Shown in pieces: positions 8,995 to 16,400 of a stretch of 64,000 bases of DNA; the stretch's first letter is position 1; every line of letters starts with the position of its first letter. The DNA comes from Streptomyces sp. NBC_01217. GTDB taxonomy: Bacteria > Actinomycetota > Actinomycetes > Streptomycetales > Streptomycetaceae. The position numbers and the translations under genes are program-made. A model generated the notes under the pieces. It searched no databases. It was given only the letters and a program-made list of their open reading frames with translations, and was not told the DNA's origin. Location: positions 7,195,501 through 7,259,500 of the forward strand of contig NZ_CP108538.1 in NCBI RefSeq assembly GCF_035994185.1. The letters run 5' to 3'.

Positions 8995-9564
8995 CTAGCG
9001 GTGGCGGCCGCTCGGCCGGGGCGGTGGAAGCGCAGGGCTTTCCCGAGGGGTGAGCGTCGAGAGGAATCGGTGGAAGCCGAGGTGGTCGTCGAGTTCCTTG
9101 GCCGCGTCGCGGAGTGATTCCGACGTGCGCCGCAGGAACGCTCGCGCCGAGGCGTGATCGATGACCATGCGGTTCTTGAGGTAGTGCTGGTCGGTTGGGT
9201 GGGAGGACCGTGGCAGGGACAGGGAGCCCTCCGCGGTCTCGGTGAAGTGCGGTGCTGCGTGGCTCGACATGGTGGCCGCCGTGGCGAGATGGGTGAGGAC
9301 GGCACTGCCGGCGCGGGTCGTGCTGTGCGGGCTCCGGGCGAAGTCAGCAGTCCGACGGAGGACGTCGCGGGAGAGGTCCTGCGCGTCGGCGGCATGCTGG
9401 AGCAGCGCGGTGTAGGAGGGCGCGGCCGGGACGTGCCCACTCTCGTCCAGCAGCTCCCACTGCTGGGCGGCATCGAGTAGTTTGTCCTTCATCGCGTTGA
9501 GCGCGCCGATAAGGTGGACAGTGTCGTCGCGCGGTATCAGTTCGCGTTGGATGTCGGCTTTCAC
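8995..9564 (-). CDS. Hypothetical helical element protein
   Basis: A 189-residue protein with a GTG start (9564) and AGAGG upstream, reading MKADIQRELIPRDDTVHLI. It is almost entirely helical, with a heptad-like stretch (LNAMKDKLLDAAQQWELL) and a second helical block (ASARAFLRRTSESLRDAAKE). It begins only 15 bp after the VirB4-like ATPase gene stop, so it belongs to the core transfer operon. No signal peptide or catalytic motif is seen. Confidence 0.7.
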   Translation of the reverse strand: MKADIQRELIPRDDTVHLIGALNAMKDKLLDAAQQWELLDESGHVPAAPSYTALLQHAADAQDLSRDVLRRTADFARSPHSTTRAGSAVLTHLATAATMSSHAAPHFTETAEGSLSLPRSSHPTDQHYLKNRMVIDHASARAFLRRTSESLRDAAKELDDHLGFHRFLSTLTPRESPALPPPRPSGRHR

Positions 9565-9579
9565 GGGCCTCTTGCTTTT

Positions 9580-11094
9580 TCAGTGCATGCGGGCGTCGGT
9601 GTCGAAGAGCGCCAGTTCGTGGCTGTGCAGGAGGTGCTGCACGATGAAAGATCGTCCGGCGACTTTCCACAGGCCACGCCCTCGGTTGAGGTGCGCGATG
9701 GCGTCCATCTCCACGGAGGTCAGACCGAGCAGGGAGGCCGCGGCTTGGAGTTGGTCGGTCTCCTGGCGATAGATGATTCGGGTGCTGCAGTCGGCGAGGA
9801 GGCCCTCGGCCAGAGCCCGGCCCTGTGATCCGGCGTCGCCGGCGGTGAGCAAGTCGCTGAGCCGGTGGATCACCATCAGGTTGGCGATGCCGAGACCGCG
9901 GGAGAGCTTCCACTGGGCTTGCATGCGCTGCAGCAGGCCGACGTGCCGCATCAACCGCCACGCCTCGTCGTACACGATCCAGCGCCGGCCGCCGGACGGA
10001 TCGGAGAGGGCGGATTCCATCCAGGCAGAGGCGCAGGTCATCGCCAGGACGAGGGCGGTGTCGTCGCCGGAGCCGCCGAGCCGGGAGAGGTCGATGGTGA
10101 GCATCGGCGCGCTCGGGTCGAAGGCGACGGTGGAGGGGGCGTCGAACATGCCGGCCAGGTCACCGCGGACGAGGCGGCGCATCGCGTGGGCCAGGTCGCG
10201 GGCGGCGTAGCCAAGCTGGCCCGACATCAGGCCGGCGGCCTCGTCGAGCGCACTCGCGCTGTTGAGGGTGGCGGCGACATCGCCGAGCAACGGGGTGCGG
10301 CCGGTGTCGAAGGCGCGGGTGACGACGGCGTCCAGGGTGACGTCCAGGGCGGTGTGCTCCATGGGCATCAGGTCCCGGCCCAGGACGGTCCGGGCCAGGG
10401 AGCCGAGCAGGAGCAGGCGCCGTTTGCGGATCTCGCCGCCCCAGTCGGCCTCGGAGACGCCCTCCGGGCGCGAGGCCGCGTCCAGGGGGTTCAGCCGTCC
10501 GGGCAGTCCGGGGCCGAGAGCGACGGACCGGCCGCCGAGGGCTTCCGCCACCGGCGTCCACTCGCCCTTCGGGTCACACGGCACGTAGACGCGGTATCCG
10601 AAGGCCACCGAACGCAGCGCGAAGCTCTTGGCGAGCGCGCTCTTGCCCTGGCCGATCACCCCGGCGAGCAAGAGGTTCGGGTTGGTGAATCCCTCGACCT
10701 TGCCGTACAGGGCGAACGGATCGAAGACGAAGGACGCTTCCGCGTGTACGTCGCGCCCGATGTAGATGCCCTCGGCGCCGAGTCCGCCTTCGGCCAGGAA
10801 GGGGTATGCGCCGGCGGCGACGGCCGTCGTCATGCGGTGGGCGGGCAGCTTCAGCCGGTTGTTACGCGCGGAGGCGGGGCCGGGACGTCCGCTCGGTGGG
10901 TAGAGCGCGGCGGGCATCTCGTGCTCGGCGGATGTGCTCTCGGTCTGGTGGGCGCTGGCTTCCGCGCGGGCTTTTGCGGTGGCCTCGGCGAGCTGGCGAC
11001 GGGCGGCCTTGCGGCTGGCGCGGTCGGTGCCGTGGGGGGTGAAGAGCGGGCTGGCGGACGCGCGGCGTGCGCGACGGGCGGGCCGGTGGCTCAT
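9580..11094 (-). CDS. VirB4/TraE-like conjugal transfer ATPase
   Basis: A 504-residue ATPase that should power substrate export in a type IV secretion-like machine at the membrane. After a basic, probably disordered N terminus (about 70 residues), the motor domain has a Walker A loop GVIGQGKSALAK and a Walker B RRWIVYDEAW followed by a helix ending in an Arg/Gln sensor region (IIYRQETDQLQ). DPKGEWTPVAEAL and the MVIHRLSDL segment are typical of VirB4/TraE/TraC and TrwB-like motors. The start is the ATG at 11094. The neighbouring SCO6880 gene probably supplies the N-terminal half found fused in classical VirB4 proteins (inference). The absence of a separate TraB/FtsK motor in the window suggests that either this or an off-window coupling protein recruits DNA. 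Confidence 0.85.
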   Translation of the reverse strand: MSHRPARRARRASASPLFTPHGTDRASRKAARRQLAEATAKARAEASAHQTESTSAEHEMPAALYPPSGRPGPASARNNRLKLPAHRMTTAVAAGAYPFLAEGGLGAEGIYIGRDVHAEASFVFDPFALYGKVEGFTNPNLLLAGVIGQGKSALAKSFALRSVAFGYRVYVPCDPKGEWTPVAEALGGRSVALGPGLPGRLNPLDAASRPEGVSEADWGGEIRKRRLLLLGSLARTVLGRDLMPMEHTALDVTLDAVVTRAFDTGRTPLLGDVAATLNSASALDEAAGLMSGQLGYAARDLAHAMRRLVRGDLAGMFDAPSTVAFDPSAPMLTIDLSRLGGSGDDTALVLAMTCASAWMESALSDPSGGRRWIVYDEAWRLMRHVGLLQRMQAQWKLSRGLGIANLMVIHRLSDLLTAGDAGSQGRALAEGLLADCSTRIIYRQETDQLQAAASLLGLTSVEMDAIAHLNRGRGLWKVAGRSFIVQHLLHSHELALFDTDARMH

Positions 11095-11122
11095 CGGTGG
11101 CCCTCGTTTCTGCGGGTGGTGC

Positions 11123-11584
11123 TCATCGCACGCAGGCCGTGGTGTGCGGGCGGAGGTCGGTGGGGGTGGTCTTGCGGCGGATGACGTGTCCGGCGGCGAG
11201 GTGGCGCTGACAGATCGTGAGCACGGGCGGTCCCTCGGGCAGCCGCTCTGGATGGCATGCGCTCGACTCGGCTTCTGCTGCTGTGTTGTTGGGCAGCAGG
11301 TGGAAGGCGGAGTGGACCTCGCTGGTGGCCTGCCAGAGGCGGGTGTGCGCGGTGGCGAGGTGGCGGCCGGCGGCGGGGTGCGCAGGCCGAGTGCTTTCGG
11401 CGAGCCGGTCCAAGAGCTGGTGCAGGGCGGTGAGGTGGGCGTGCAGCACGTCAAGGTGCAGCCGGTCCGCCGGCCGGGGCGGGTTCGCGGCCGACGGCGA
11501 TAGGGCCCGGGTGTGGTGGCGGACCCCGGCGCTCGCGGCGCGGAGGTAGGGGTGCGCGTCGTCCGGACGCGTGGGAGAGGTCAA
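11123..11584 (-). CDS. Small hypothetical transfer-operon protein
   Basis: A 153-residue protein from a TTG (11584) with AGGAAGGACC upstream. It contains a His/Leu-rich helical middle (LHLDVLHAHLTALHQLLDRL), ATAHTRLWQATSEVHSAFHLL, and a Cys-containing C-terminal part (VLTICQRHLAAGHVIRRK). No transmembrane segment. It lies between the SCO6880-type gene and the VirB4-like ATPase gene, an order often kept in actinomycete transfer clusters, but I cannot assign a role. Confidence 0.65.
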   Translation of the reverse strand: MTSPTRPDDAHPYLRAASAGVRHHTRALSPSAANPPRPADRLHLDVLHAHLTALHQLLDRLAESTRPAHPAAGRHLATAHTRLWQATSEVHSAFHLLPNNTAAEAESSACHPERLPEGPPVLTICQRHLAAGHVIRRKTTPTDLRPHTTACVR

Positions 11585-11678
11585 AGGTGGTGGTCCTTCC
11601 TGCCGGGAGGCAGGGGTGGTGACGGATGGTCGAAGAGCAGCGGGCGCCACGGTGCTGACCGGCGGGGACGGGCCCGGC

Positions 11679-13151
11679 TCACAGGGCGGTCCGGGCGAGC
11701 GGGAGCGCGGTGAGGGCGAAGGCGTCTGGCTGCTGGTAGTTGAGCCGTCGGAGATCGACGCCGGAAGTGACGGCGTGGGTCTCGATCTGTGCGCAGGCGG
11801 CGTCCAGGAGGGCGTCGGTCTCGGCGGTGACGGTGACCAGGCCGGTGAGGGCCACGTCCGCGTGCCCGGCGATGAGCTGGCGCTCACGCTGCTTGACGTC
11901 GGCGTACTCGACGGAGTCTTCCTCGCTGTCGACCTGCCCCCGGCGGGCCCGTTCGTTGGCGTCGGCGATGATCGCCGCTTTCTTCCTCTGGACGTCCCGC
12001 AGCGCGGACTCGAGCCCCTGCGGCACGTATATAAGGGAGAGGCTGCGCCGCACTCCGGCCGTGAACATGATCCCGTGCAGGAACCCGGCTCCCATTTCGG
12101 TGCGCGGCCAGTTCTCCACCCAGTACGTCGCGTGCCGTGCGCTGTCGGTGGCGAGGCGGTCGTACTCCTCGAACTGGACGACGGGCCCGGCGGCTGCGGG
12201 GTCGGCCTCGGCGCGGCCGGTCTCGGACCACTGCTGGAGGGCCGCGAGGGCCTTGGGGTCGTAGGCGGTGCGGATGACAGCGGCGATCTCCCGCGAGGTC
12301 AGCCACCCGGTGACCTGGAGTCCGGCGTTGCGGGCGGCCTGGGCGATGGAGGCGGTGGTCTGCTCCATGACGGTGAACGCCCCGGGCAAGCCTCCGCCGG
12401 CCTGGCTGATCAGGCGCCGGGCGGCTTTGAGGTCGAGGGAGATGGCGAGATAGGTCTCGTGCGGGGCTGCGGCGGGGCCGGCCGAGGAGACCAGTTCGGA
12501 GTAGATCTGTCCGGCGACGGGGGTCTGGGGCTGCCCGTTCTGGGTCCAGTGGCGGGTGAGGGTGTCGCCGCTGTCGGGGACGGTGCGCTCCAGCACCTGC
12601 ACGGTGGCGATATGACCGGTACGGGCGATGCCTGCGAGCGCGCGTCCCCAACTGCTCACGTTGTGGTTCTGGGTGGCGGGGTCGAGGAGGGCGAAGGCGC
12701 GGCTGCTGACGCGGGCGATGGCGGTCAGGGTCTGCTGGTGCGGGTCGTGGACGGCCGCAGCCTGGTTGGCGGAGTCGCCGGGGGTGACCACCTTGAGGGA
12801 GGCGGTGGTGCCGGGCAGGTGGAGGACGCCGTCCTGCCGGGGCCGGGTGACGGGCCGGGCGAGCCAGAGGGTCTGGCCTGTACGGCGGCGGTGTGCGTAG
12901 CGGGTGACGATCGGTGCCCAGTCGATGAGGGAGCGGCCGTGCCGGCGGATCGCGACGAGGGCACCGGAAGCTACCCACAGCGGCGCCAGGGCGACGGCGC
13001 CGAGCAGTCCGGTGGAGACCACCGTCATCAGCAGCACCGCCAACGTGCAGGAAACGAGGATGAGTTGGGGTAGGGAGAGGCCGAGGAGGATGCCGCGGCG
13101 GGACCGGTGCGGGAACTTCACCGTGACCGGGGCGACGGAGAGATCAGTCAA
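11679..13151 (-). CDS. SCO6880 family conjugative transfer protein (VirB3/VirB4-N-like)
   Basis: A 490-residue protein starting at a TTG (13151). The opening LSVAPVTVKFPHRSRRGILLGLSLPQL is the signature of the SCO6880 family of actinomycete type IV secretion proteins. Two adjacent hydrophobic helices (about residues 20-70) resemble PrgI/VirB3, and the large cytoplasmic domain resembles the N-terminal domain of VirB4. It has no Walker A motif, so it is not itself the motor; that function sits in the ATPase gene downstream. The family role is known only from genomic context in conjugative elements, so the placement as an inner-membrane scaffold is inference. Confidence 0.85.
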   Translation of the reverse strand: MTDLSVAPVTVKFPHRSRRGILLGLSLPQLILVSCTLAVLLMTVVSTGLLGAVALAPLWVASGALVAIRRHGRSLIDWAPIVTRYAHRRRTGQTLWLARPVTRPRQDGVLHLPGTTASLKVVTPGDSANQAAAVHDPHQQTLTAIARVSSRAFALLDPATQNHNVSSWGRALAGIARTGHIATVQVLERTVPDSGDTLTRHWTQNGQPQTPVAGQIYSELVSSAGPAAAPHETYLAISLDLKAARRLISQAGGGLPGAFTVMEQTTASIAQAARNAGLQVTGWLTSREIAAVIRTAYDPKALAALQQWSETGRAEADPAAAGPVVQFEEYDRLATDSARHATYWVENWPRTEMGAGFLHGIMFTAGVRRSLSLIYVPQGLESALRDVQRKKAAIIADANERARRGQVDSEEDSVEYADVKQRERQLIAGHADVALTGLVTVTAETDALLDAACAQIETHAVTSGVDLRRLNYQQPDAFALTALPLARTAL

Positions 13152-13232
13152 GGGGCGGGTCCTGGAGGCGCGGGTGGAACCCGGGGGCGGGAGGTGGCGT
13201 GCACGTCCCGCCCCCGGTAGGCGGGCAGGGGA

Positions 13233-14606
13233 TCAGAGGCTGGTCGGAGGCACCGGCGGTGAGGCCGACCCGCTTGACGTGGCGTTCTGTGGGCCGGAGG
13301 ACGGGGGTGCGCCCTGCGGCGGCGGAGTCGTGGTCGGCGGAGCGGACTGCCATCCGCCGCCCTGGCCGGACGCGGCATTCGCGCCGGATCCTCCCGGCCC
13401 CGGGCTGCCGCCCACCTGGCTGCTGGTGTCGTCGGACACGCTCGTCGGCGCGGGCTGGACGGCCTTCTCCAGACCGGACTTGACGGCATCGCCACCGGGC
13501 GAGACGCCCGTTCCGCCGCTTTGCGAACCTTCGTTGCCCTCTCCGCCGCCGGTCGGGTTGGCGGCGACGTCGCCGGGGAAGCCGCCCCCGCTGGCGTCGG
13601 GGCCCTGCGGTGCGGCGCCTGCTCCGGCGGCAGCGCCACCGGTTCCGGCGGTGGCTGCAGCTGCGGCGGCCTTGCGGACGGCGTTCTCGGCATGCGCCTT
13701 GGCGATCTGCGCTCCGGCGCCGCCGGCGCGGTGGATGGACTCGCCATCGGTGCCGTCGGCTGCCCAGTGGACGAACTTGAAGACGGCGTACGGGCAGAGC
13801 AACACCAAGACCATGATCACGATGCCGGACATGACGTCGGCCAGAGCGGCGATGCCGTCCTTGGCCTCGGTTTTGCCCATGGCGGCGATACCGAGCACGA
13901 AGATCACGGTCATCAGCAGCTTGGAGACCACGAGGGTGGCGGTGGCTTCGATCCAGCCCTTGCGCCAGCGCCGGGCGACCTCCCAGCCGCCGCCGGCGGA
14001 CGCGAAGACGGCCAGCGTGACCATGACGAGGATGCCGACCTTGCGGACCATCATCACGCACCAGTAGAGGAAGGCGCCGATGGCTGCACCGAGGCCGGCG
14101 ACGACTGGCACGAGCCAGCCCAAGCCGGACAAGCCGCCGATCTGGTTTACCTTCACGATGCGGCGCACGGCCGACTCGATGTTCAGGTGTGCGGTCTTGA
14201 ACAGGCCGTCGCTGACGGCGTCGACCACTTCGATGGCGACCGTGGTGAAGGCGATGGCACAGAAGGCGAACAGGACGCCGCTCATGGTGCCGGTGAACGC
14301 CTGTGTCAGCGCTTGTCCGTCGCGACGGATGGCTGCCCGGACCAACTGGGCGCAGAACGTCGCGACCAGCAGGACCAGGCCCAGTGGCAGCAACATCTCG
14401 TAGTTGTCGACGAACCATCCGGCGTTCAGGTCCACCTTCGTGGTGGTGTTGACGGCCTCGGCAGCCAAATCGGCTGCGGCAGCTGCCAGTTCACCGGCGG
14501 ACTTCGCCATCCAGTCACCGATGGCCTTGCCGGGGTCCGAGGCGAAATCCACCGCGTCGCCGACGGCGCACAGCTTGTCTGCCAAGGGGAAATCACAGAA
14601 ACCCAC
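13233..14606 (-). CDS. VirB6/TrbL-like polytopic transfer protein
   Basis: A 457-residue membrane protein from a GTG (14606). After an amphipathic start (MGFCDFPLADKLCAVGDAV) it has about five or six hydrophobic helices between residues 70 and 290 (LLPLGLVLLVATFCAQLV, GVLFAFCAIAFTTVAIEVV, LGWLVPVVAGLGAAIGAFL, GIVIMVLVLLCPYAVF), separated by a charged loop RRWRKGW. A ~160-residue Gly/Ala/Pro-rich, low-complexity tail follows. This is the layout of VirB6/TrbL channel proteins of actinomycete type IV systems (SCO6881-like). It lies between the VirB8-like and SCO6880 genes. Confidence 0.8.
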   Translation of the reverse strand: MGFCDFPLADKLCAVGDAVDFASDPGKAIGDWMAKSAGELAAAAADLAAEAVNTTTKVDLNAGWFVDNYEMLLPLGLVLLVATFCAQLVRAAIRRDGQALTQAFTGTMSGVLFAFCAIAFTTVAIEVVDAVSDGLFKTAHLNIESAVRRIVKVNQIGGLSGLGWLVPVVAGLGAAIGAFLYWCVMMVRKVGILVMVTLAVFASAGGGWEVARRWRKGWIEATATLVVSKLLMTVIFVLGIAAMGKTEAKDGIAALADVMSGIVIMVLVLLCPYAVFKFVHWAADGTDGESIHRAGGAGAQIAKAHAENAVRKAAAAAATAGTGGAAAGAGAAPQGPDASGGGFPGDVAANPTGGGEGNEGSQSGGTGVSPGGDAVKSGLEKAVQPAPTSVSDDTSSQVGGSPGPGGSGANAASGQGGGWQSAPPTTTPPPQGAPPSSGPQNATSSGSASPPVPPTSL

Positions 14607-14621
14607 GAGGAGTTACTCCTC
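14607..14621 (-). promoter_or_regulatory. Hairpin covering the ribosome site of the VirB6-like gene
   Basis: The bases just upstream of the GTG at 14606 form GAGGAG-TAA-CTCCTC on the minus strand, a perfect 6-bp inverted repeat that contains the Shine-Dalgarno sequence. Folded, it would hide the ribosome site, so translation of the VirB6-like protein may depend on ribosomes arriving from the upstream gene. This is inference from sequence only. Confidence 0.4.
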
Positions 14622-14642
14622 CTTTCTTGTCTCAGGCGCGGG

Positions 14643-15335
14643 TCACTGCGTGACGCTCGGTGCGATGGCGGCCAGGGTGCAGTCGTGGTTCGGGCGGCAC
14701 TGCACGGCGAGGGTTACGGCCCGTTCCTCGGCTCCGCCGCCGCCCTTCTTCCAGCTGAGCGTCTGCTTGCCGTTGACGGTGACGACGTAGATGTACGCCT
14801 CGGTGATCGCGGACGGGTCGTCGGCCAGGGCCGCCTTGAACGCGGAGGGGTAGTGGCCCTCGGTGACGCTGGCGGTGGCGTGCTGGTCCTGGTCGGCCAT
14901 CCGTGACCACAGCACCGGATCGGGGACCTGGCCGGAGACCGAGGCCCAGTCGGCGTACTTGGTCTCGGTGGTCATCCAGGCACGCATGCCGGCCAGTTGC
15001 TGGTCGCGGTTGGTGTCGCGGGTGTCGTAGGACCACAGCATCTGGGCCGCCGCCTTGGCGTAGGCGACCGGTTCGGCGATCTGCGGAGGCTTGGACACCG
15101 AACCGGATCCGGAGGCAGGCTTCGGGGCGGCCTCGGAGGAGGACGGGCTGCCAGTCGGGGCGGGCGCGGCGGTGTCCGGGGCCTGGTGGCCGTTGCCACC
15201 GCCGGTCAGCAGGGCGACGATCCCGGCGATGGCGAGCAGGACGGCGACGGCGGAGGCGACGATCGCGATGCGCCGGTTGGCCGACCAGCCCGTTCCGTAC
15301 GAGGACAGCGAAAAGGAGGGGAATCGGTTCCGCAT
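14643..15335 (-). CDS. VirB8-like bitopic transfer protein
   Basis: A 230-residue protein with a short cytoplasmic N terminus, one transmembrane helix at about residues 20-45 (IAIVASAVAVLLAIAGIVALL), a Pro/Ser linker, and an extracytoplasmic domain with MRAWMTTETKYADW and AYIYVVTVNGKQTLSW. The layout, one anchor plus an NTF2-like domain, matches VirB8/TcpC-type proteins of Gram-positive transfer systems, though I cannot confirm the fold. The ATG overlaps the stop of the upstream gene by one base (TGATG), so translation is coupled. Confidence 0.65.
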   Translation of the reverse strand: MRNRFPSFSLSSYGTGWSANRRIAIVASAVAVLLAIAGIVALLTGGGNGHQAPDTAAPAPTGSPSSSEAAPKPASGSGSVSKPPQIAEPVAYAKAAAQMLWSYDTRDTNRDQQLAGMRAWMTTETKYADWASVSGQVPDPVLWSRMADQDQHATASVTEGHYPSAFKAALADDPSAITEAYIYVVTVNGKQTLSWKKGGGGAEERAVTLAVQCRPNHDCTLAAIAPSVTQ

Positions 15336-15649
15336 CAATGGACCTGAGACCCCAGGCCGGAGAAGAACGCGACGATGCCGTTCGCGGCACCCAGACCGAG
15401 GGCGGCGCCAGCGGCTACGACCGCGCCCTTCTTTCCGTTGGCCTCGGCCTGGTGGCCACCGGTGTGGTGGCCCCAGGCCCATACGCCGAGCGAGACGGCG
15501 AGGGCGCCGACGACGGCGATGATCCCGAACATGTTGATGCTGTTGACGACGTTCTTCAGCACGCTCAGGCCGGGCAGGCCACCGCCCTTGGGCGAGATTC
15601 CTGGGTCGTAGGCGAGCTGGATGACGCGGTCTGCGAGAGGGACAGACAT
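15335..15649 (-). CDS. DUF6112-like small membrane protein
   Basis: A 104-residue protein from ATG 15649 with AAGGAG upstream. It has two hydrophobic segments (INMFGIIAVVGALAVSLGVWAWG and AVVAAGAALGLGAANGIVAFF) around a short polar loop, like the VirB2-type pilin-like or holin-like small proteins placed next to VirB8 and VirB6 genes in actinomycete transfer clusters (DUF6112 type). Its ribosome site is intact, but its natural upstream neighbour, the NlpC/P60 gene, is now 7.8 kb away because the Tn7-like element landed in the gap between them. Confidence 0.7.
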   Translation of the reverse strand: MSVPLADRVIQLAYDPGISPKGGGLPGLSVLKNVVNSINMFGIIAVVGALAVSLGVWAWGHHTGGHQAEANGKKGAVVAAGAALGLGAANGIVAFFSGLGSQVH

Positions 15650-15773
15650 AGGTGTGGCGGGGCTCCTTGCATACGCGGGCCAGGCGAGGGCCGGCGGGAA
15701 AGGGGAAGCGGAGGGGGAGGTGCACTCGGGGCGCGGAAGTGGCCGCGGCGGCGGCCCGCCTGGAGCGGTGCCG

Positions 15774-15788
15774 GGCGGTGTAGGTTCC
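15774..15788. repeat. Left target duplication and terminal inverted repeat
   Basis: GGCGG (15774-15778) is the target duplication; TGTAGGTTCC (15779-15788) is the transposon tip. It begins with TGT, as Tn7-family ends do, and matches the right end for all ten bases. Confidence 0.9.
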
Positions 15789-15835
15789 AGGCCCACTTGT
15801 CGTCAGACAGTGCCCTGAGCTGGGGGTATGGGGTG

Positions 15836-15881
15836 ATGTCCGGGCAACGTGTCAGCGATTTGTCCGGGCAATCTGTCGAGT
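15836..15881. repeat. Left-end TnsB-binding-like repeats
   Basis: Two 22-bp repeats at 15836-15857 and 15860-15881 share TGTCCGGGCAA followed by a second TGTC box. A further ACTTGTCGTC box lies at 15795-15804. Similar boxes (TTGTCC, TTGTCG, on the opposite strand) occur in the right end at about 23341, 23415, 23426, 23440 and 23451. Tn7-family ends carry several TnsB sites, so this is the expected role; binding is not shown. Confidence 0.75.
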
Positions 15882-15962
15882 TCTTCGGGCGTGGTCCTTG
15901 CCTGGACCTGTGCTGGCGTCCTTGGACGTGCCGCCAAGGTGATGATCGATAGGCTCAGGCCC

Positions 15963-16400
15963 ATGAGCGTTGAAGTGGAAGTCGTCCAGCAACCCAGCCA
16001 GGAAGTCGTGGAGGCGTTCGGCCGCTTGTTGCCGCAACTATCGACAACGGCGAAACCCTTGGACTATGAGGCTGTTGGGCGGTTGGTGGAGTGCGATTCG
16101 AACGTCGTGCTCGTGGCGCGTGTATCCGGCGAAATCGTCGGGACGCTGACGCTGCTGCTCTTCCCTCTTCCGTCTGGGCTTCGGGCGAGGGTGGAGGATG
16201 TGGTTGTCGACCGATCGGCACGCGGTCGAGGGGTGGCAGCGGCACTGACCGAGCAAGCTTTGGGGATGGCTCGGGACGCGGGAGCACGGACTGTGGACCT
16301 CACGTCCCGTCCGGACCGTGAGGCCGCGAACCGGTTGTATGAGCGGCTAGGTTTCAAGGCGAGGGAGTCGACGGTCTTCCGGTTCCCTATGGGCAATTAA
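15963..16400 (+). CDS. GNAT family N-acetyltransferase, transposon cargo
   Basis: A 145-residue protein with a single GNAT domain: acceptor-side strands VVLVARVSGEIVGTLTLL, the acetyl-CoA loop VVDRSARGRGVAAALTEQAL (R-x-x-G-x-A pattern) and the C-terminal NRLYERLGF motif. The substrate is unknown; small-molecule or peptide acetylation, including drug inactivation, is possible. The ATG at 15963 is chosen; an in-frame ATG at 15942 is the alternative. It is the only cargo gene of the Tn7-like element, lies just inside the left end, and meets the tniQ gene tail to tail with a 3-4 bp shared stop region. Confidence 0.8.
   Translation: MSVEVEVVQQPSQEVVEAFGRLLPQLSTTAKPLDYEAVGRLVECDSNVVLVARVSGEIVGTLTLLLFPLPSGLRARVEDVVVDRSARGRGVAAALTEQALGMARDAGARTVDLTSRPDREAANRLYERLGFKARESTVFRFPMGN

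Noticed and set aside
9865..11184. A 439-residue plus-strand open frame
   Set aside because: It is the antisense shadow of the VirB4-like ATPase gene. It is Gly/Arg/Glu-rich with no domain, whereas the opposite strand has Walker motifs and a ribosome site.
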